DNA of 17,075 nucleotides from Ardenticatenia bacterium (GTDB lineage: Bacteria > Chloroflexota > Anaerolineae > Aggregatilineales > Aggregatilineaceae), in assembly GCA_026984385.1 (NCBI GenBank), contig JALSSH010000142.1:1-17075 (forward strand), read 5' to 3'. Shown here in pieces: positions 1 through 8,208 of the stretch. Every line of letters starts with the position of its first letter. Position 1 is the first letter of the stretch. The notes under the pieces were generated by a model. The model made no database searches. It was not told the origin of the DNA and saw nothing but the letters and a program-made list of their open reading frames with translations. A program made the position numbers and the translations under genes.

Positions 1-9
1 GAGCGTTCG

Positions 10-93
10 CCGCCAGTGAGCGTTTGCTGTCGGTGGCGCGTCGCCCGTGCGCCGTATGGCGCGATGACCGCAAACGCTCACTCAGACCGGCGG
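10..93. repeat. Long imperfect inverted repeat beyond the MFS gene
   Basis: AGTGAGCGTTTGC (15-27) is perfectly repeated in inverted orientation as GCAAACGCTCACT (70-82). Outside it, CCGCC (10-14) can pair with GGCGG (89-93) across a 6-nt bulge, giving a stem of up to 18 bp. The 42-nt interior holds a smaller perfect hairpin, GCGCC-GTAT-GGCGC (49-62). There is no T-run on either side and I see no credible gene in bases 1-117. It may be a factor-dependent terminator or RNA-stabilising hairpin for the MFS transcript or for a gene beyond the left edge, or a copy of a dispersed palindromic repeat. Confidence 0.6.
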
Positions 94-103
94 ACGGTAT
101 GCT

Positions 104-133
104 CCGCGAGCCGCGTGTTAGTTCGGCTCGCGG
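104..133 (-). terminator. 10-bp hairpin containing the MFS stop codon
   Basis: CCGCGAGCCG (104-113) and CGGCTCGCGG (124-133) are perfect inverted repeats around a 10-nt loop. The loop holds the MFS stop codon (118-120 on the minus strand). The last codons of the gene therefore form one arm. No U-tract follows, so if it stops transcription it would need a factor; it could equally protect the 3' end of the mRNA. Confidence 0.4.
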
Positions 134-1611
134 GGAGTGCAGGGGACGGCGTCCCCTGCTGGGGGCGCGGGGGCAAAGCTCCCGCCCGAACGCGCAATGT
201 GCCACGCATACGCCGAAAGTAGCGCTCCCCACAGCGCCAAGCCCGCCGCTGCCAAGAAAACCGCTTGGACGCCGACCACAATGGCCCAAGCGGGCGCGTC
301 GGTGGCGTTGCTGCTCAGATTGGCGACGGCGAACACGCGGCTGGCGAAGATCGCGCCCGCCAACGGAATGCCGACCACTTGCCCCAGCGTGCGCGTGAGC
401 GCCAGCAACCCCGAGACCACGCCCAACCGATCCGGCGGCGCGTCTCCCATGATGGCGCTGTTGTTCGGCGACTGAAAAAGCCCCATCCCCACGCCGAGCG
501 GAAAAAGCCGCACGATGTAGCCCCAAACGGTTGTTCCCTCATCCAGAGTCGCGACGGCCAAGCACGCGCCGCTCACCACGACCAGCCCCAAAAACGAGAT
601 GCCCCGCGAGCCGTAGCGGTCGGAAAGCGCGCCGGCAATCGGTGCGGTGATCCCCAGCGCCGCCGGAACAACGGTGAGGAACAAGCCGATCTCACGCGGA
701 TCGTAGCCCTTGACCAGGTCCAGATAGAAGGGCAGCACGAACATCGCGCCGATGATCACAAAAACCAGCCAGCCGTTGATCAAGCTGATATCAAAAGGCA
801 AACGGCGAAAAAGCGAGGGTGCGAGCATCGGATGCGGATGGTGCAGCTCCACCCACACGAAAACCACCAATCCCACCGCCGCGCCACCGAGCAAGGCCAA
901 GATCGCCGGGTGTACCCAGCCTTTGGTCGGCGCGAAGGTCAACCCCAGCGCCAACGCCAGCAACGTCAACAGCACGATCAGCGCGCCGGCCAGGTCAAAA
1001 CGCTGCTTGCCTATCGGTGGACGGGCGGGCACATGCCGATGCACGATCAGCACGCCGAGCACCCCTACCGGCAGGTTGACCAGGAAGATTGCGCGCCAAC
1101 CGACCGCGTCCAGCAGCACGCCGCCCAGGGTCGGGCCAACGCTGATGCCGATGGAAACGACTGTGCCGATGATACCGAGCGCGCGCCCGCGTTCGCTGGC
1201 GGGGAAGTTCTCCGTGATGATCGCGATCCCCAGCCCCTGGAGCATCACCGCGCCCGTGCCTTGCAACACGCGGAAGGCGATCAGAAAGCCAACCGAGGGC
1301 GCAAGGCCGCAGAGCAGCGACCCCAGCGTGAAGATGACCATGCCGATTTGGTAGATGCGCTTCTTGCCGATCATGTCGGCCAGGCGTGTGATGCCCAACA
1401 CCAGCGAGGCCGAAACCAACAGATAGCTCACGGCGACCCATTGCACGGTGGCAAAGCTGGTGTGGAGCGCCTGTTGGAGCGTGGGCAGTGCGACGTTGAC
1501 GATGCTTCCGTCTATCGTGGACATAAAAACGCCCATCGCCACGCCGAGCATAGCCCACCACTTGCGCGAGTAGTCGGGTGTGGGCGCGGCTTGTGGAGCG
1601 TGTGCGGTCAT
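118..1611 (-). CDS. MFS drug:H+ antiporter, DHA2 (EmrB/QacA-like) family
   Basis: Predicted proton-driven exporter in the cytoplasmic membrane, 497 residues, the usual size for the 14-helix DHA2 family. Hydrophobic segments run through almost the whole chain from about residue 18. Visible family motifs are the helix-1 signature around residues 30-44 (MSTIDGSIVNVALPT, with Asp34), a motif A-like loop at 74-84 (TRLADMIGKKR) and the antiporter motif C near 159-164 (GPTLGG). The ATG at 1611 is preceded by AAGGGG seven bases upstream (1619-1624), which supports this start. The C-terminal tail is Ala/Pro-rich and poorly conserved in character. It lies downstream of, and in the same direction as, the PPC protein, but a strong hairpin and a TATACT -10-like box lie between, so it probably has its own promoter. 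Substrate cannot be read from the sequence. No TetR- or MarR-type regulator lies beside it. Confidence 0.9.
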   Translation of the reverse strand: MTAHAPQAAPTPDYSRKWWAMLGVAMGVFMSTIDGSIVNVALPTLQQALHTSFATVQWVAVSYLLVSASLVLGITRLADMIGKKRIYQIGMVIFTLGSLLCGLAPSVGFLIAFRVLQGTGAVMLQGLGIAIITENFPASERGRALGIIGTVVSIGISVGPTLGGVLLDAVGWRAIFLVNLPVGVLGVLIVHRHVPARPPIGKQRFDLAGALIVLLTLLALALGLTFAPTKGWVHPAILALLGGAAVGLVVFVWVELHHPHPMLAPSLFRRLPFDISLINGWLVFVIIGAMFVLPFYLDLVKGYDPREIGLFLTVVPAALGITAPIAGALSDRYGSRGISFLGLVVVSGACLAVATLDEGTTVWGYIVRLFPLGVGMGLFQSPNNSAIMGDAPPDRLGVVSGLLALTRTLGQVVGIPLAGAIFASRVFAVANLSSNATDAPAWAIVVGVQAVFLAAAGLALWGALLSAYAWHIARSGGSFAPAPPAGDAVPCTPREPN

Positions 1612-1653
1612 GGAGCGTCCCCTTTCGTGTGTGTGCGCGGCTCTTGAGCGCTT

Positions 1654-1659
1654 AGTATA
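1654..1659 (-). promoter_or_regulatory. Possible -10 box for the MFS gene
   Basis: The minus strand reads TATACT here, one mismatch from TATAAT and about 43 bases before the ATG. I see no convincing -35 hexamer 16-18 bp upstream, because that space is taken by GC-rich sequence and the preceding hairpin. Tentative. Confidence 0.3.
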
Positions 1660-1679
1660 GCGCGCGTGTGCGCAAAGAA

Positions 1680-1746
1680 GGCGGCGCGCACGTCGCCCGC
1701 CGACCTCGCCACGTTGCGGCGGGTCGGCGACCTCGCGCGCGCCGCC
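1680..1746 (-). terminator. GC-rich terminator hairpin after the PPC protein gene
   Basis: GGCGGCGCGC (1680-1689) pairs with GCGCGCCGCC (1737-1746). Inside, GTCGCC (1692-1697) pairs with GGCGAC (1726-1731), giving a stem of about 16 bp with a small internal loop. Read on the minus strand the stem is followed by TTCTTTG, a modest U-rich stretch. It lies 32 bases after the stop of the PPC gene and before the MFS promoter region, the right place to separate the two transcripts. Confidence 0.5.
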
Positions 1747-1777
1747 CCACAGGCGGAACGCTTGCCGGTTGGGGGTG

Positions 1778-4700
1778 CTAGTTCTCTTGCAGCACGTACA
1801 GCCCCCATTGCGCTTGGCTTTGCCCCGTGCCCTGCACGCCGAAGGCTTGCGCGTCCACGCAGAGCGCGCCGACGGCCATCGGGTTGGCGGTGGAACAAGC
1901 CGCGTTCGGATCGGCGGAAAGCGCGGCGATCTGGCTGGTGGAAATGACGCCGAAGTCGGTGGCGTTGTTGGGCTGGTAGGCGCTCAGCGTCATAAAAGCC
2001 AGCGCGCGCTTGTTGGCCGTGATGGTGGCCTGGTCAAATGCGGGAACGTTGCCGCCGCTCGTTTGGATCAGCGTGGCCGAGTACGAGCCGGTGCGCGGGC
2101 GGATGACGTAAAGCGCCACGTCTGCGACGCTGTTGGCGTTGCCGCCGCTGGCGGTGGCGATGTAGGTGTTGGCGCTGCTGGGCGTGATGCTAAGGCCGAA
2201 GTCGGTTGCGCCAGCGGGATCGAAACGCTCGACAGATTCCACAACGACCGTGCCCGCCGGTGCGTTGAGCGGGAAGGTGGCCGGTTGGTTCGGGTGCACG
2301 CTTAGCCCTATGGTGTCCACCAGTTCAAAGGCTTGGTTGCTGAGCACGATGGCGCGCCCCGCGACAATGCCGCTACCGGCTGCGGCGGTGGTGTTGGCCG
2401 TGACGGTGAAGCGCACTTGGTGGGCCGTGTCGTCCCAGCTCCAAGTGCAATCCCACGCCAAGCCGGAGCCAGCCCCGGGCAGGTAGTAGTCAATCGGGCA
2501 GAGGGCATAGAGGTTCGGGTTCAGCCCTACTGTGCCCGCCGTCGTCACGCCCGCCGGATAGGGCAGTGTGAAGCTGAGCGTTTGCCCCGCCCAGAGCATA
2601 AATGGACGGCTGATGAACGGACGCGCGCCCATCGAAACGTTGCCGCTCGGGAAAACGCCCGCGCCGTAAAGCGCCAAAAGTTGCTCGCGGTCGTCCGTGC
2701 CTAACTGTGGCGCTTGCCCGTGCCGATGGGGATACATCAACGCGGCGGGGTCGGCGCTGTGTTCCATGCCCAGCGCGTGCCCAAAGGCGTGCGTCATCGC
2801 GTAGAACGCCGCGTCCCGATCCGGCGCGCCGTTAACCGTCGGCGGCTGGTAGAGGTCAATGTACACTTGGGGCAATTGGCGGGTCGGCTGGTAGGTGACA
2901 TAAGCGTTCGCCAGCTCGTTTGTGGCGCTGCCCTGCGCCCAATTGACCACGATGTCAGCTTGGGCGGGGTCGGTGACGGCGGTAAAGATGAAGGCCGTGC
3001 TCCCAGACCAAAACGTGATCGCGGAGTCGGTGGCCGCTTCCAGCAGATCGGCGCCGCCCCAAGAAGGCGTGTATACGTTGAGGTTGTACGTCGTCCAAAG
3101 CGGGATGCGGGCGTTCCAGCGGTCGAGCACCCAGCCGGAAGTGGTCGCAGAGGCTGCGGGCGCGCTTTGCCCACCGGATTGGTTTTGTTGCCCTGGCTGG
3201 CCTTGCTGCCCCTGTCCACTGGGGATTTGACCGCCGCCGCTGAGGCACGCCACGTCTAGCCGAAAGCTCCCCTCGCTTGTGCCGAACTGCGCGCCGGAAC
3301 GCGAGGTTTGGATGGTGTAAGTGCCGCTTTGCGGCAAAGTGAGGTCAATTTGGGCGTCCAAACTGTTGAAATCGTCGTTATCCGTCCATGTTGTGCCGTC
3401 CGGATAGATCAGCACCAGGTACGGGTCCAGATTGCCGGATGTGGCGGTCATGCTGATACTGACTTGCTGGGTGGCGACGCCGTCGAATTGCCATTCCAGA
3501 TACCAAGCATCGTTGCCGATACCGGCAAGCTGTGTCTCTTGGCAGAAGATTAACCCTTGCGCGACCACCCAATTGGGGAAACCCGGGCCGGGGTAGGTGA
3601 TGGGGCCGGGTTGCCACCCTCCGGGGCCTGCGGGCGGTTGGCCGACGGCGGAGCAATCGCTGGTCATCGCGTACTCGCCGCTGGTCCCCCCCTTAGGGCC
3701 ACCTACGCGCGTTGCTGTGACTGTGTACCAGCCGTCGGTAGGCGCGGTGTAAACCAGGTGGGCGGTCGTGCCGCCACCGCCGTTGTTGTCAACAGCCACC
3801 GAGTTTCCGTTGCCGTCGTACAGGGCGATGTACGGATCAAGGTTGCCGGACGTGGCGCGCATAGTCACGTCGAGCGTTTCGCCAGCTTGTAAGCTAAAGT
3901 ACCATTCATCGTACCAAGTGGCGTCGTTGATCGTAGAACCGACCGAAGCGCCGCAAAGCAACGATTGCTGTTGCCCAACGCCGCCTTGCGCGGGCGGCGC
4001 GCTCGCCGCTACGCAATCTACCGTCAAGGTGTAGTCCCCCGCGCCAGAGCTGCGCGTAGCTGTGACCGTGTACGTTCCGGCGCTCGCCTGGGCAAAATTC
4101 ACCTGGGCGTCCACCCCACCGGCGGCATCATCATCAAAATAGGGCGTGCCGTCCGGCGCGTACACGGTCAGATACGGATCGAGGTCGCCGCTTTGCTGGC
4201 GCATGGTGAAGGTGAGCGCCTCGCCACCTTGTGCCACAAAATACCACGTATCGTAAGTGGCGTTGTCGTCAATCGAGTTGGTGAGCGGGGTGTTGCAAGC
4301 GAGGTTGCCGCTGTCAATGGTCGCGGCGGGGAGGGCGGGGGGCGCAGAGGAAGCTGCACACGTCACCTGAAGCAGATATTCTCCCTGGCCGCTGATGCTG
4401 TTGGCCTCGATGGTGTACGTCCCCGCTACGGCGGAGGGGATGGAGACCAGAGCGTCGTAGCCCCCGCCACTGTCGTCGTCGGTGAACGATTGGCCGTTCG
4501 GGTCGGTTACGGCCAGATAAGGATCGAGATCGCCGCTGAGCACGCTCATCGTGATCGTGAGCGCCTCGCCGCCCTGAGCGGTGAAGCTCCACACGTCAAA
4601 AGAGGCGTTTGGGTCGGCGGAATTGGTGATCGGGGTGTTGCAGTACACCGGGCCACTGTCTACCGTCGCGCCGATGCCCTGTTGACCGCTCCCCGACTGG

Positions 4701-5146
4701 CTACCCCCGCTTTGCTGGCAGTCCACGCTCAATTGATAGCTGCCGAATGTTGTGCCGTCGGCGAAGCCCGCGCGCGTGGCGGTGATCGTGTAAGTGCCGT
4801 CAACGGGAGCAGTGACCGAAAGCCAGGCGTCGTAGTTCCCGCCGCTGTCGTCGTCTTCGCCCACCAGCGAGCCGTCCGGCGCGTGCAAAAGCAAATAGGC
4901 GTCCAGATCGTCAGAGGTGTGGTACATCGAAACGGTGATCGTGGTGTTGGCCGAAAGGTAAATATCCCACATTTCGGCGTAAAGCCCGTCGTTGATCGGG
5001 CCGCCGTAAAGGTTATCTCCGCAGGTGATAGCGCCGTTTTGCGCTGGGGGGGCGGCGTGGGCACGTGCGGGCACGAACACGGTTAGCCCCAGGACAACGA
5101 TCAGGATGGCGTGAGCGCTCATCCCAAAGATGCGTTTGATGCTCAT
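1778..5146 (-). CDS. Secreted five-PPC-domain protein with inactive-looking matrixin domain
   Basis: Large exported protein, 1122 residues. A signal peptide (Lys/Arg, then ILIVVLGLTVFV, cleavage near AHA-A at 30-31) sends it out of the cell. Five PPC-type beta domains follow at about 42-143, 169-263, 284-378, 398-498 and 535-634. Each begins and ends with a Cys, suggesting one disulphide per domain, and each carries a SGDLDPYL- or DDLDAYL-like core. A Gly/Gln/Ser linker (635-670) leads to a matrixin-like metzincin domain (about 671-830) with a DIVVNW strand, the zinc motif HAFGHALGMEH (786-796) and a Met-turn ALMYP (802-806). The three zinc His remain, but the catalytic Glu of HExxH is Ala787, so proteolysis is doubtful. 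Residues 830-1122 are unrecognised and hold four Cys. The ATG at 5146 has AGGAGG nine bases upstream. It is divergent from the glycosidase-like gene. Likely role: binding or structure at the cell surface (inference). Confidence 0.85.
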   Translation of the reverse strand: MSIKRIFGMSAHAILIVVLGLTVFVPARAHAAPPAQNGAITCGDNLYGGPINDGLYAEMWDIYLSANTTITVSMYHTSDDLDAYLLLHAPDGSLVGEDDDSGGNYDAWLSVTAPVDGTYTITATRAGFADGTTFGSYQLSVDCQQSGGSQSGSGQQGIGATVDSGPVYCNTPITNSADPNASFDVWSFTAQGGEALTITMSVLSGDLDPYLAVTDPNGQSFTDDDSGGGYDALVSIPSAVAGTYTIEANSISGQGEYLLQVTCAASSAPPALPAATIDSGNLACNTPLTNSIDDNATYDTWYFVAQGGEALTFTMRQQSGDLDPYLTVYAPDGTPYFDDDAAGGVDAQVNFAQASAGTYTVTATRSSGAGDYTLTVDCVAASAPPAQGGVGQQQSLLCGASVGSTINDATWYDEWYFSLQAGETLDVTMRATSGNLDPYIALYDGNGNSVAVDNNGGGGTTAHLVYTAPTDGWYTVTATRVGGPKGGTSGEYAMTSDCSAVGQPPAGPGGWQPGPITYPGPGFPNWVVAQGLIFCQETQLAGIGNDAWYLEWQFDGVATQQVSISMTATSGNLDPYLVLIYPDGTTWTDNDDFNSLDAQIDLTLPQSGTYTIQTSRSGAQFGTSEGSFRLDVACLSGGGQIPSGQGQQGQPGQQNQSGGQSAPAASATTSGWVLDRWNARIPLWTTYNLNVYTPSWGGADLLEAATDSAITFWSGSTAFIFTAVTDPAQADIVVNWAQGSATNELANAYVTYQPTRQLPQVYIDLYQPPTVNGAPDRDAAFYAMTHAFGHALGMEHSADPAALMYPHRHGQAPQLGTDDREQLLALYGAGVFPSGNVSMGARPFISRPFMLWAGQTLSFTLPYPAGVTTAGTVGLNPNLYALCPIDYYLPGAGSGLAWDCTWSWDDTAHQVRFTVTANTTAAAGSGIVAGRAIVLSNQAFELVDTIGLSVHPNQPATFPLNAPAGTVVVESVERFDPAGATDFGLSITPSSANTYIATASGGNANSVADVALYVIRPRTGSYSATLIQTSGGNVPAFDQATITANKRALAFMTLSAYQPNNATDFGVISTSQIAALSADPNAACSTANPMAVGALCVDAQAFGVQGTGQSQAQWGLYVLQEN

Positions 5147-5196
5147 CGTTTATTTCCTCCTCGTTTTGGTCGGTGCACGATGCATGTATGTTATCG

Positions 5197-5202
5197 AGTA
5201 TA
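5197..5202 (-). promoter_or_regulatory. Possible -10 box for the PPC protein gene
   Basis: The minus strand reads TATACT about 50 bases before the ATG, the same hexamer seen before the MFS gene. No clear -35 box sits at the right distance. Tentative. Confidence 0.25.
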
Positions 5203-5267
5203 TGGCGCGGCGTGACCACAACGTGATTAGAAGAGGGCTTTTGCGGGTTCTTTATGGGTTTTATATA

Positions 5268-5290
5268 CCGACCTTGCCGAATAGGTCGGC
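5268..5290. repeat. Overlapping short inverted repeats between divergent genes
   Basis: CCGACC (5268-5273) and GGTCGG (5284-5289) form a 6-bp stem. GCCGA (5276-5280) and TCGGC (5286-5290) form a competing 5-bp stem that uses part of the same bases. They sit in the middle of the 289-bp region between the divergent PPC and glycosidase-like genes, so an operator or small terminator is possible. A further 5-bp hairpin, AGGTG-TGTT-CACCT followed by TTT, lies at 5383-5399, about 40 bases before the glycosidase-like gene. The rest of this intergenic region shows no coding potential I can support. Confidence 0.3.
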
Positions 5291-5435
5291 TTTCCGTAAT
5301 ATCTAGCCCAGAGAGCCGCCGCAACCGTGCGCCAGCCGTAGGGCGAACGTCACGCATGGTGAGGTAGGCGTCGTTAAAGTTGAGGTGTGTTCACCTTTTG
5401 CACGTATCACTTGAGAAATTGAGGGCTGTAGCGTT

Positions 5436-6854
5436 ATGCTCGTCTTGTTTCGTACCGTATACCATCATCGCGTGTGGCGCGTTGTGGGTGTGGCCGTGCT
5501 GGGTGCGGCGTTGTTAGCCGCGCTAGGCCTGGTAGCCCAGGCCCGAGCCGCGCGCCCCGCTCCTGCTGTAACGGTGGCCGCGCCCTCGGCGTTGCAAAGC
5601 ACGCCCACGCCACAATTCGGCCCGATTATCACGCTGCCGCCCGGGGTCACACCGCCCACCGTTGCGCCGCCTGCTCCCGCTACGCCCGTCCCGACGACGA
5701 TCTCCGCCACCGTTGCCCCCGCTACGCCCGCTGCACCGGAAACACCGTTGCCGACGTTGCGCTCGGAACTGATGGGCGTGCAGATCAACCCGGACGTGAG
5801 CTTGGAGGATTACGATTTCATGCTCTGGCTGGCGGGGCGTTTGGGCGTCAAGTGGATCAAGCTGCAATTTGCCTGGGACATCCTAGAGCCACAACGCGGC
5901 GTTTTCAGCGACCGCATGTACGCCTATCGCATGTTTGTTCAGCGCGCCAACCAGCAGGGCTTCAAGGTGATGATCAGCGTTGTGAGCGCGCCGGACTGGG
6001 CGCGCGCCTCGCTGGAAGAAGAGGGGCCGCCACGTGACCCGAACGATCTGGCAAACTTCATCACGCGGCTGATGGCCGAAGTCCGCACCGACCTTTACGG
6101 CAACTCCTACTTCAACGCGATTGAGGTGTGGAACGAGCCGAACCTACGCCGTGAGTGGAACGGCGCGACGATCAGCGGCGCGGAGTATATGCGGCTCTTT
6201 GACGCAGCCTATCGCGCCATCCGCGCGGGCGAAGGCGGGCATAGCGTGGTGGTGGTCACGGCAGGGCTTGCGCCCACCGGCATCAACGACGGCGTGACGG
6301 CGGTAGACGACCGCGAGTTTTTGCGCCAGATGTACGCCGCAGGGCTGGCGAACCCCGCTTATGAGAACGTTGCTATCGGCATCCATCCCTACGGCGCGGC
6401 CAACCCGCCGGACGCGCGTTGGTGCGGCCAAGCGGACTGCGGCCCGCCCGGGTATAACAATCATCCGTCTTGGTTTTTTCTGGACACCATCGAAGACTAT
6501 CACCAGATCATGCTGGAAAACGGCGACACGGGCCGCCAGCTTTGGGCGACCGAGTTCGGCTGGGGCACGTATGAGGGCTTCACGTTGGAGGACGGTCGCC
6601 CCGCTCCTCCGCCCACTGACCCGCCCTACCTGAGCTGGCTCGACCAGCAAACGCAGGCCAACTACATCCTGCGCGCCTTTGAGATCGCCCAGAGCTTGCC
6701 CTACATGGGGCCGATGATCCTTTGGAGCTTGAACTACTACAACCCGATCTTGGTCGAACAAGGCGATCCTCGACCGGCGTATTCGTTGTTACGCGGCGGA
6801 GAAGACCCCTTGCGGCCCGCGTTCAAGCTGTTAGAAGCTGCGCCGAAGCAGTAA
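5436..6854 (+). CDS. Secreted clan GH-A glycoside hydrolase-like protein
   Basis: Predicted extracytoplasmic glycosidase, 472 residues. A hydrophobic signal or anchor segment spans about 14-35. A Pro/Thr/Ala-rich linker (about 40-108, with TPTP and repeated PATP) follows, then a (beta/alpha)8-barrel-like domain from about 111. The clan GH-A catalytic pair is visible: VWNEPN with acid/base Glu234 after one strand, and WATEFGW with nucleophile Glu373 near the end. This pattern fits GH39- or GH5-like cellulase-family proteins, but family and substrate cannot be fixed by eye. The ATG at 5436 has GAGGG ten bases upstream, a rather long spacing. The next gene starts 14 bases after the stop and encodes a LysM/M23 peptidoglycan peptidase, so co-transcription and a shared surface or cell-wall role are likely. 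The PPC protein is divergent from it. Confidence 0.8.
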   Translation: MLVLFRTVYHHRVWRVVGVAVLGAALLAALGLVAQARAARPAPAVTVAAPSALQSTPTPQFGPIITLPPGVTPPTVAPPAPATPVPTTISATVAPATPAAPETPLPTLRSELMGVQINPDVSLEDYDFMLWLAGRLGVKWIKLQFAWDILEPQRGVFSDRMYAYRMFVQRANQQGFKVMISVVSAPDWARASLEEEGPPRDPNDLANFITRLMAEVRTDLYGNSYFNAIEVWNEPNLRREWNGATISGAEYMRLFDAAYRAIRAGEGGHSVVVVTAGLAPTGINDGVTAVDDREFLRQMYAAGLANPAYENVAIGIHPYGAANPPDARWCGQADCGPPGYNNHPSWFFLDTIEDYHQIMLENGDTGRQLWATEFGWGTYEGFTLEDGRPAPPPTDPPYLSWLDQQTQANYILRAFEIAQSLPYMGPMILWSLNYYNPILVEQGDPRPAYSLLRGGEDPLRPAFKLLEAAPKQ

Positions 6855-6867
6855 GCGGAGGCACGCG

Positions 6868-8199
6868 ATGAGCACATCGTCCAAACATACACACACCGAC
6901 CCGCGCACGCTGGAGGCATGGCTGCGCGCGGAAGAACCCCCGCTCGCCGAAGAGGACACGCGCCCCTCGCTGATCTCGCGGCGGGCGTTGAGCGAAAGTT
7001 GGCCCCCACGCCCCGCCCGCAAGCGTTGGGTGCGCACGCTGGCGTTTTTGTTGCTGGCGAGCGCGGGGTTGCTGATGGCAGCAGCCGCCTATTTGTGGAT
7101 GAACGCGGACACGCGCCGCGTCAGCGGCACGCCTGCCGAGGCCGCCGACCGCAACGTGCCGCCGCTAGGCGTCCCCGCGCAAGAGCAGCTCACCGCCACG
7201 CCGACCCCGCCGACGGTCGCTCAGGTTGCGCCGCAACAGCCCGCCTATCAGGGCATCAGCTACGCGCGCCCGACCGCCGCCGCCGACGAGATCGCCGCCG
7301 CGCTTTACGAGCCGCCCGCCCTAGAACCGGACGGGCGCGCCATCGTGCGTCAGAGCGCGCCTTTTACCACGCGCCGCAGCACCGCCCGCTCCCACGTGAT
7401 CCAATACACCGTGCAAGAGGGCGACACGCTGCAAAGCATCGCGGAAAAGTTCGGCTTGCAGGACTTCTACACGCTGATTTGGTCTAACAAGAGCAGCAAG
7501 TACAACCCATTGCGCCCGGGCGTGCAGCTCAACATTTTGCCGGAAGACGGCGTTTACCACGAGGTCACCGAGCCGATCACCATCGGGGAGTTGGCCGAAA
7601 AATACGGCGTAGACCCCTACGCGATCATAGACGCGGAGTACAACGACCTTTTCGGCTCAACGCCGGACACTTTGCTGCCTGCGGGGATGTGGGTGGTTGT
7701 CCCTGGCGGTGAGGCCGAGCGCGAACTCTTCTTGCAGCGTCCCACTGGCGGCACAGGCAGCAGTGGCACGGCGGACTACGTCAGCGGCACGTACAACCTT
7801 TGGGGTTGCACGGCGAACGTGCAAGGCGGCACGCTGCCTTATGGGCGTCCACTGGCCCATTACACGTGGATACGGGGTTATGTGCCTGGAGGTCACACCG
7901 GCGTAGATTTGGCGGCGGATATCGGCGAACCGGTGCTTGCTGCTGGGGCCGGCACGGTCGTTTACGCGGGTTGGAACGACACCGGCTACGGTAACGTGGT
8001 GGTGATCGCACACGGGGCGGCTTTTACCCTCTACGGCCATATGAGTTCGATCAACGTGCGCTGCGGGCAACAAGTGAGCGCCGGTCAAGTGATCGGCGCG
8101 GTGGGCAACACCGGCAACAGCTCCGGCCCACATTTGCACTTTGAGGTCCGCGACGCCAACTTCAACGTGCTCAACCCGCAAAACTGGATCGGCTTTTAG
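6868..8199 (+). CDS. Membrane-anchored LysM / M23 peptidoglycan endopeptidase
   Basis: Predicted zinc endopeptidase that cuts peptidoglycan peptides outside the membrane, 443 residues. A charged cytoplasmic N-terminus (1-55) is followed by one membrane segment (about 57-77) and a Pro/Ala/Thr-rich stretch. A LysM domain covers about 180-225 (YTVQEGDTLQSIAEKF), and a second, degenerate LysM-like unit lies at about 230-280. The C-terminal M23 (LytM-type) domain is complete: zinc ligands His343 and Asp347 in GHTGVDL and His424 in PHLHF, with catalytic His391 (YGHM) and His422. The start has GGAGG six bases upstream, just after the stop of the glycosidase-like gene. Its stop codon overlaps the ribosome-binding site of holB, so the three genes look like one operon. 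An intact active site argues for a working hydrolase and not a regulator of the EnvC or NlpD type. Confidence 0.9.
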   Translation: MSTSSKHTHTDPRTLEAWLRAEEPPLAEEDTRPSLISRRALSESWPPRPARKRWVRTLAFLLLASAGLLMAAAAYLWMNADTRRVSGTPAEAADRNVPPLGVPAQEQLTATPTPPTVAQVAPQQPAYQGISYARPTAAADEIAAALYEPPALEPDGRAIVRQSAPFTTRRSTARSHVIQYTVQEGDTLQSIAEKFGLQDFYTLIWSNKSSKYNPLRPGVQLNILPEDGVYHEVTEPITIGELAEKYGVDPYAIIDAEYNDLFGSTPDTLLPAGMWVVVPGGEAERELFLQRPTGGTGSSGTADYVSGTYNLWGCTANVQGGTLPYGRPLAHYTWIRGYVPGGHTGVDLAADIGEPVLAAGAGTVVYAGWNDTGYGNVVVIAHGAAFTLYGHMSSINVRCGQQVSAGQVIGAVGNTGNSSGPHLHFEVRDANFNVLNPQNWIGF

Positions 8200-8208
8200 G
8201 AGCGCGCA

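Noticed and set aside
265..1647. 460-codon plus-strand open frame opposite the MFS gene
   Set aside because: Its product is rich in Arg, His, Gln and Asp with no domain; it mirrors a clear membrane protein on the other strand in GC-rich DNA.
2759..2791. The HAFGH motif as a frameshift or single-base error
   Set aside because: The frame is continuous through the motif and the Met-turn; Ala needs two base changes from Glu codons.
3965..5086. 373-codon plus-strand open frame opposite the PPC domains
   Set aside because: Arg/Gly/Val-rich product without motifs; its repetitiveness comes from the PPC repeats on the opposite strand.
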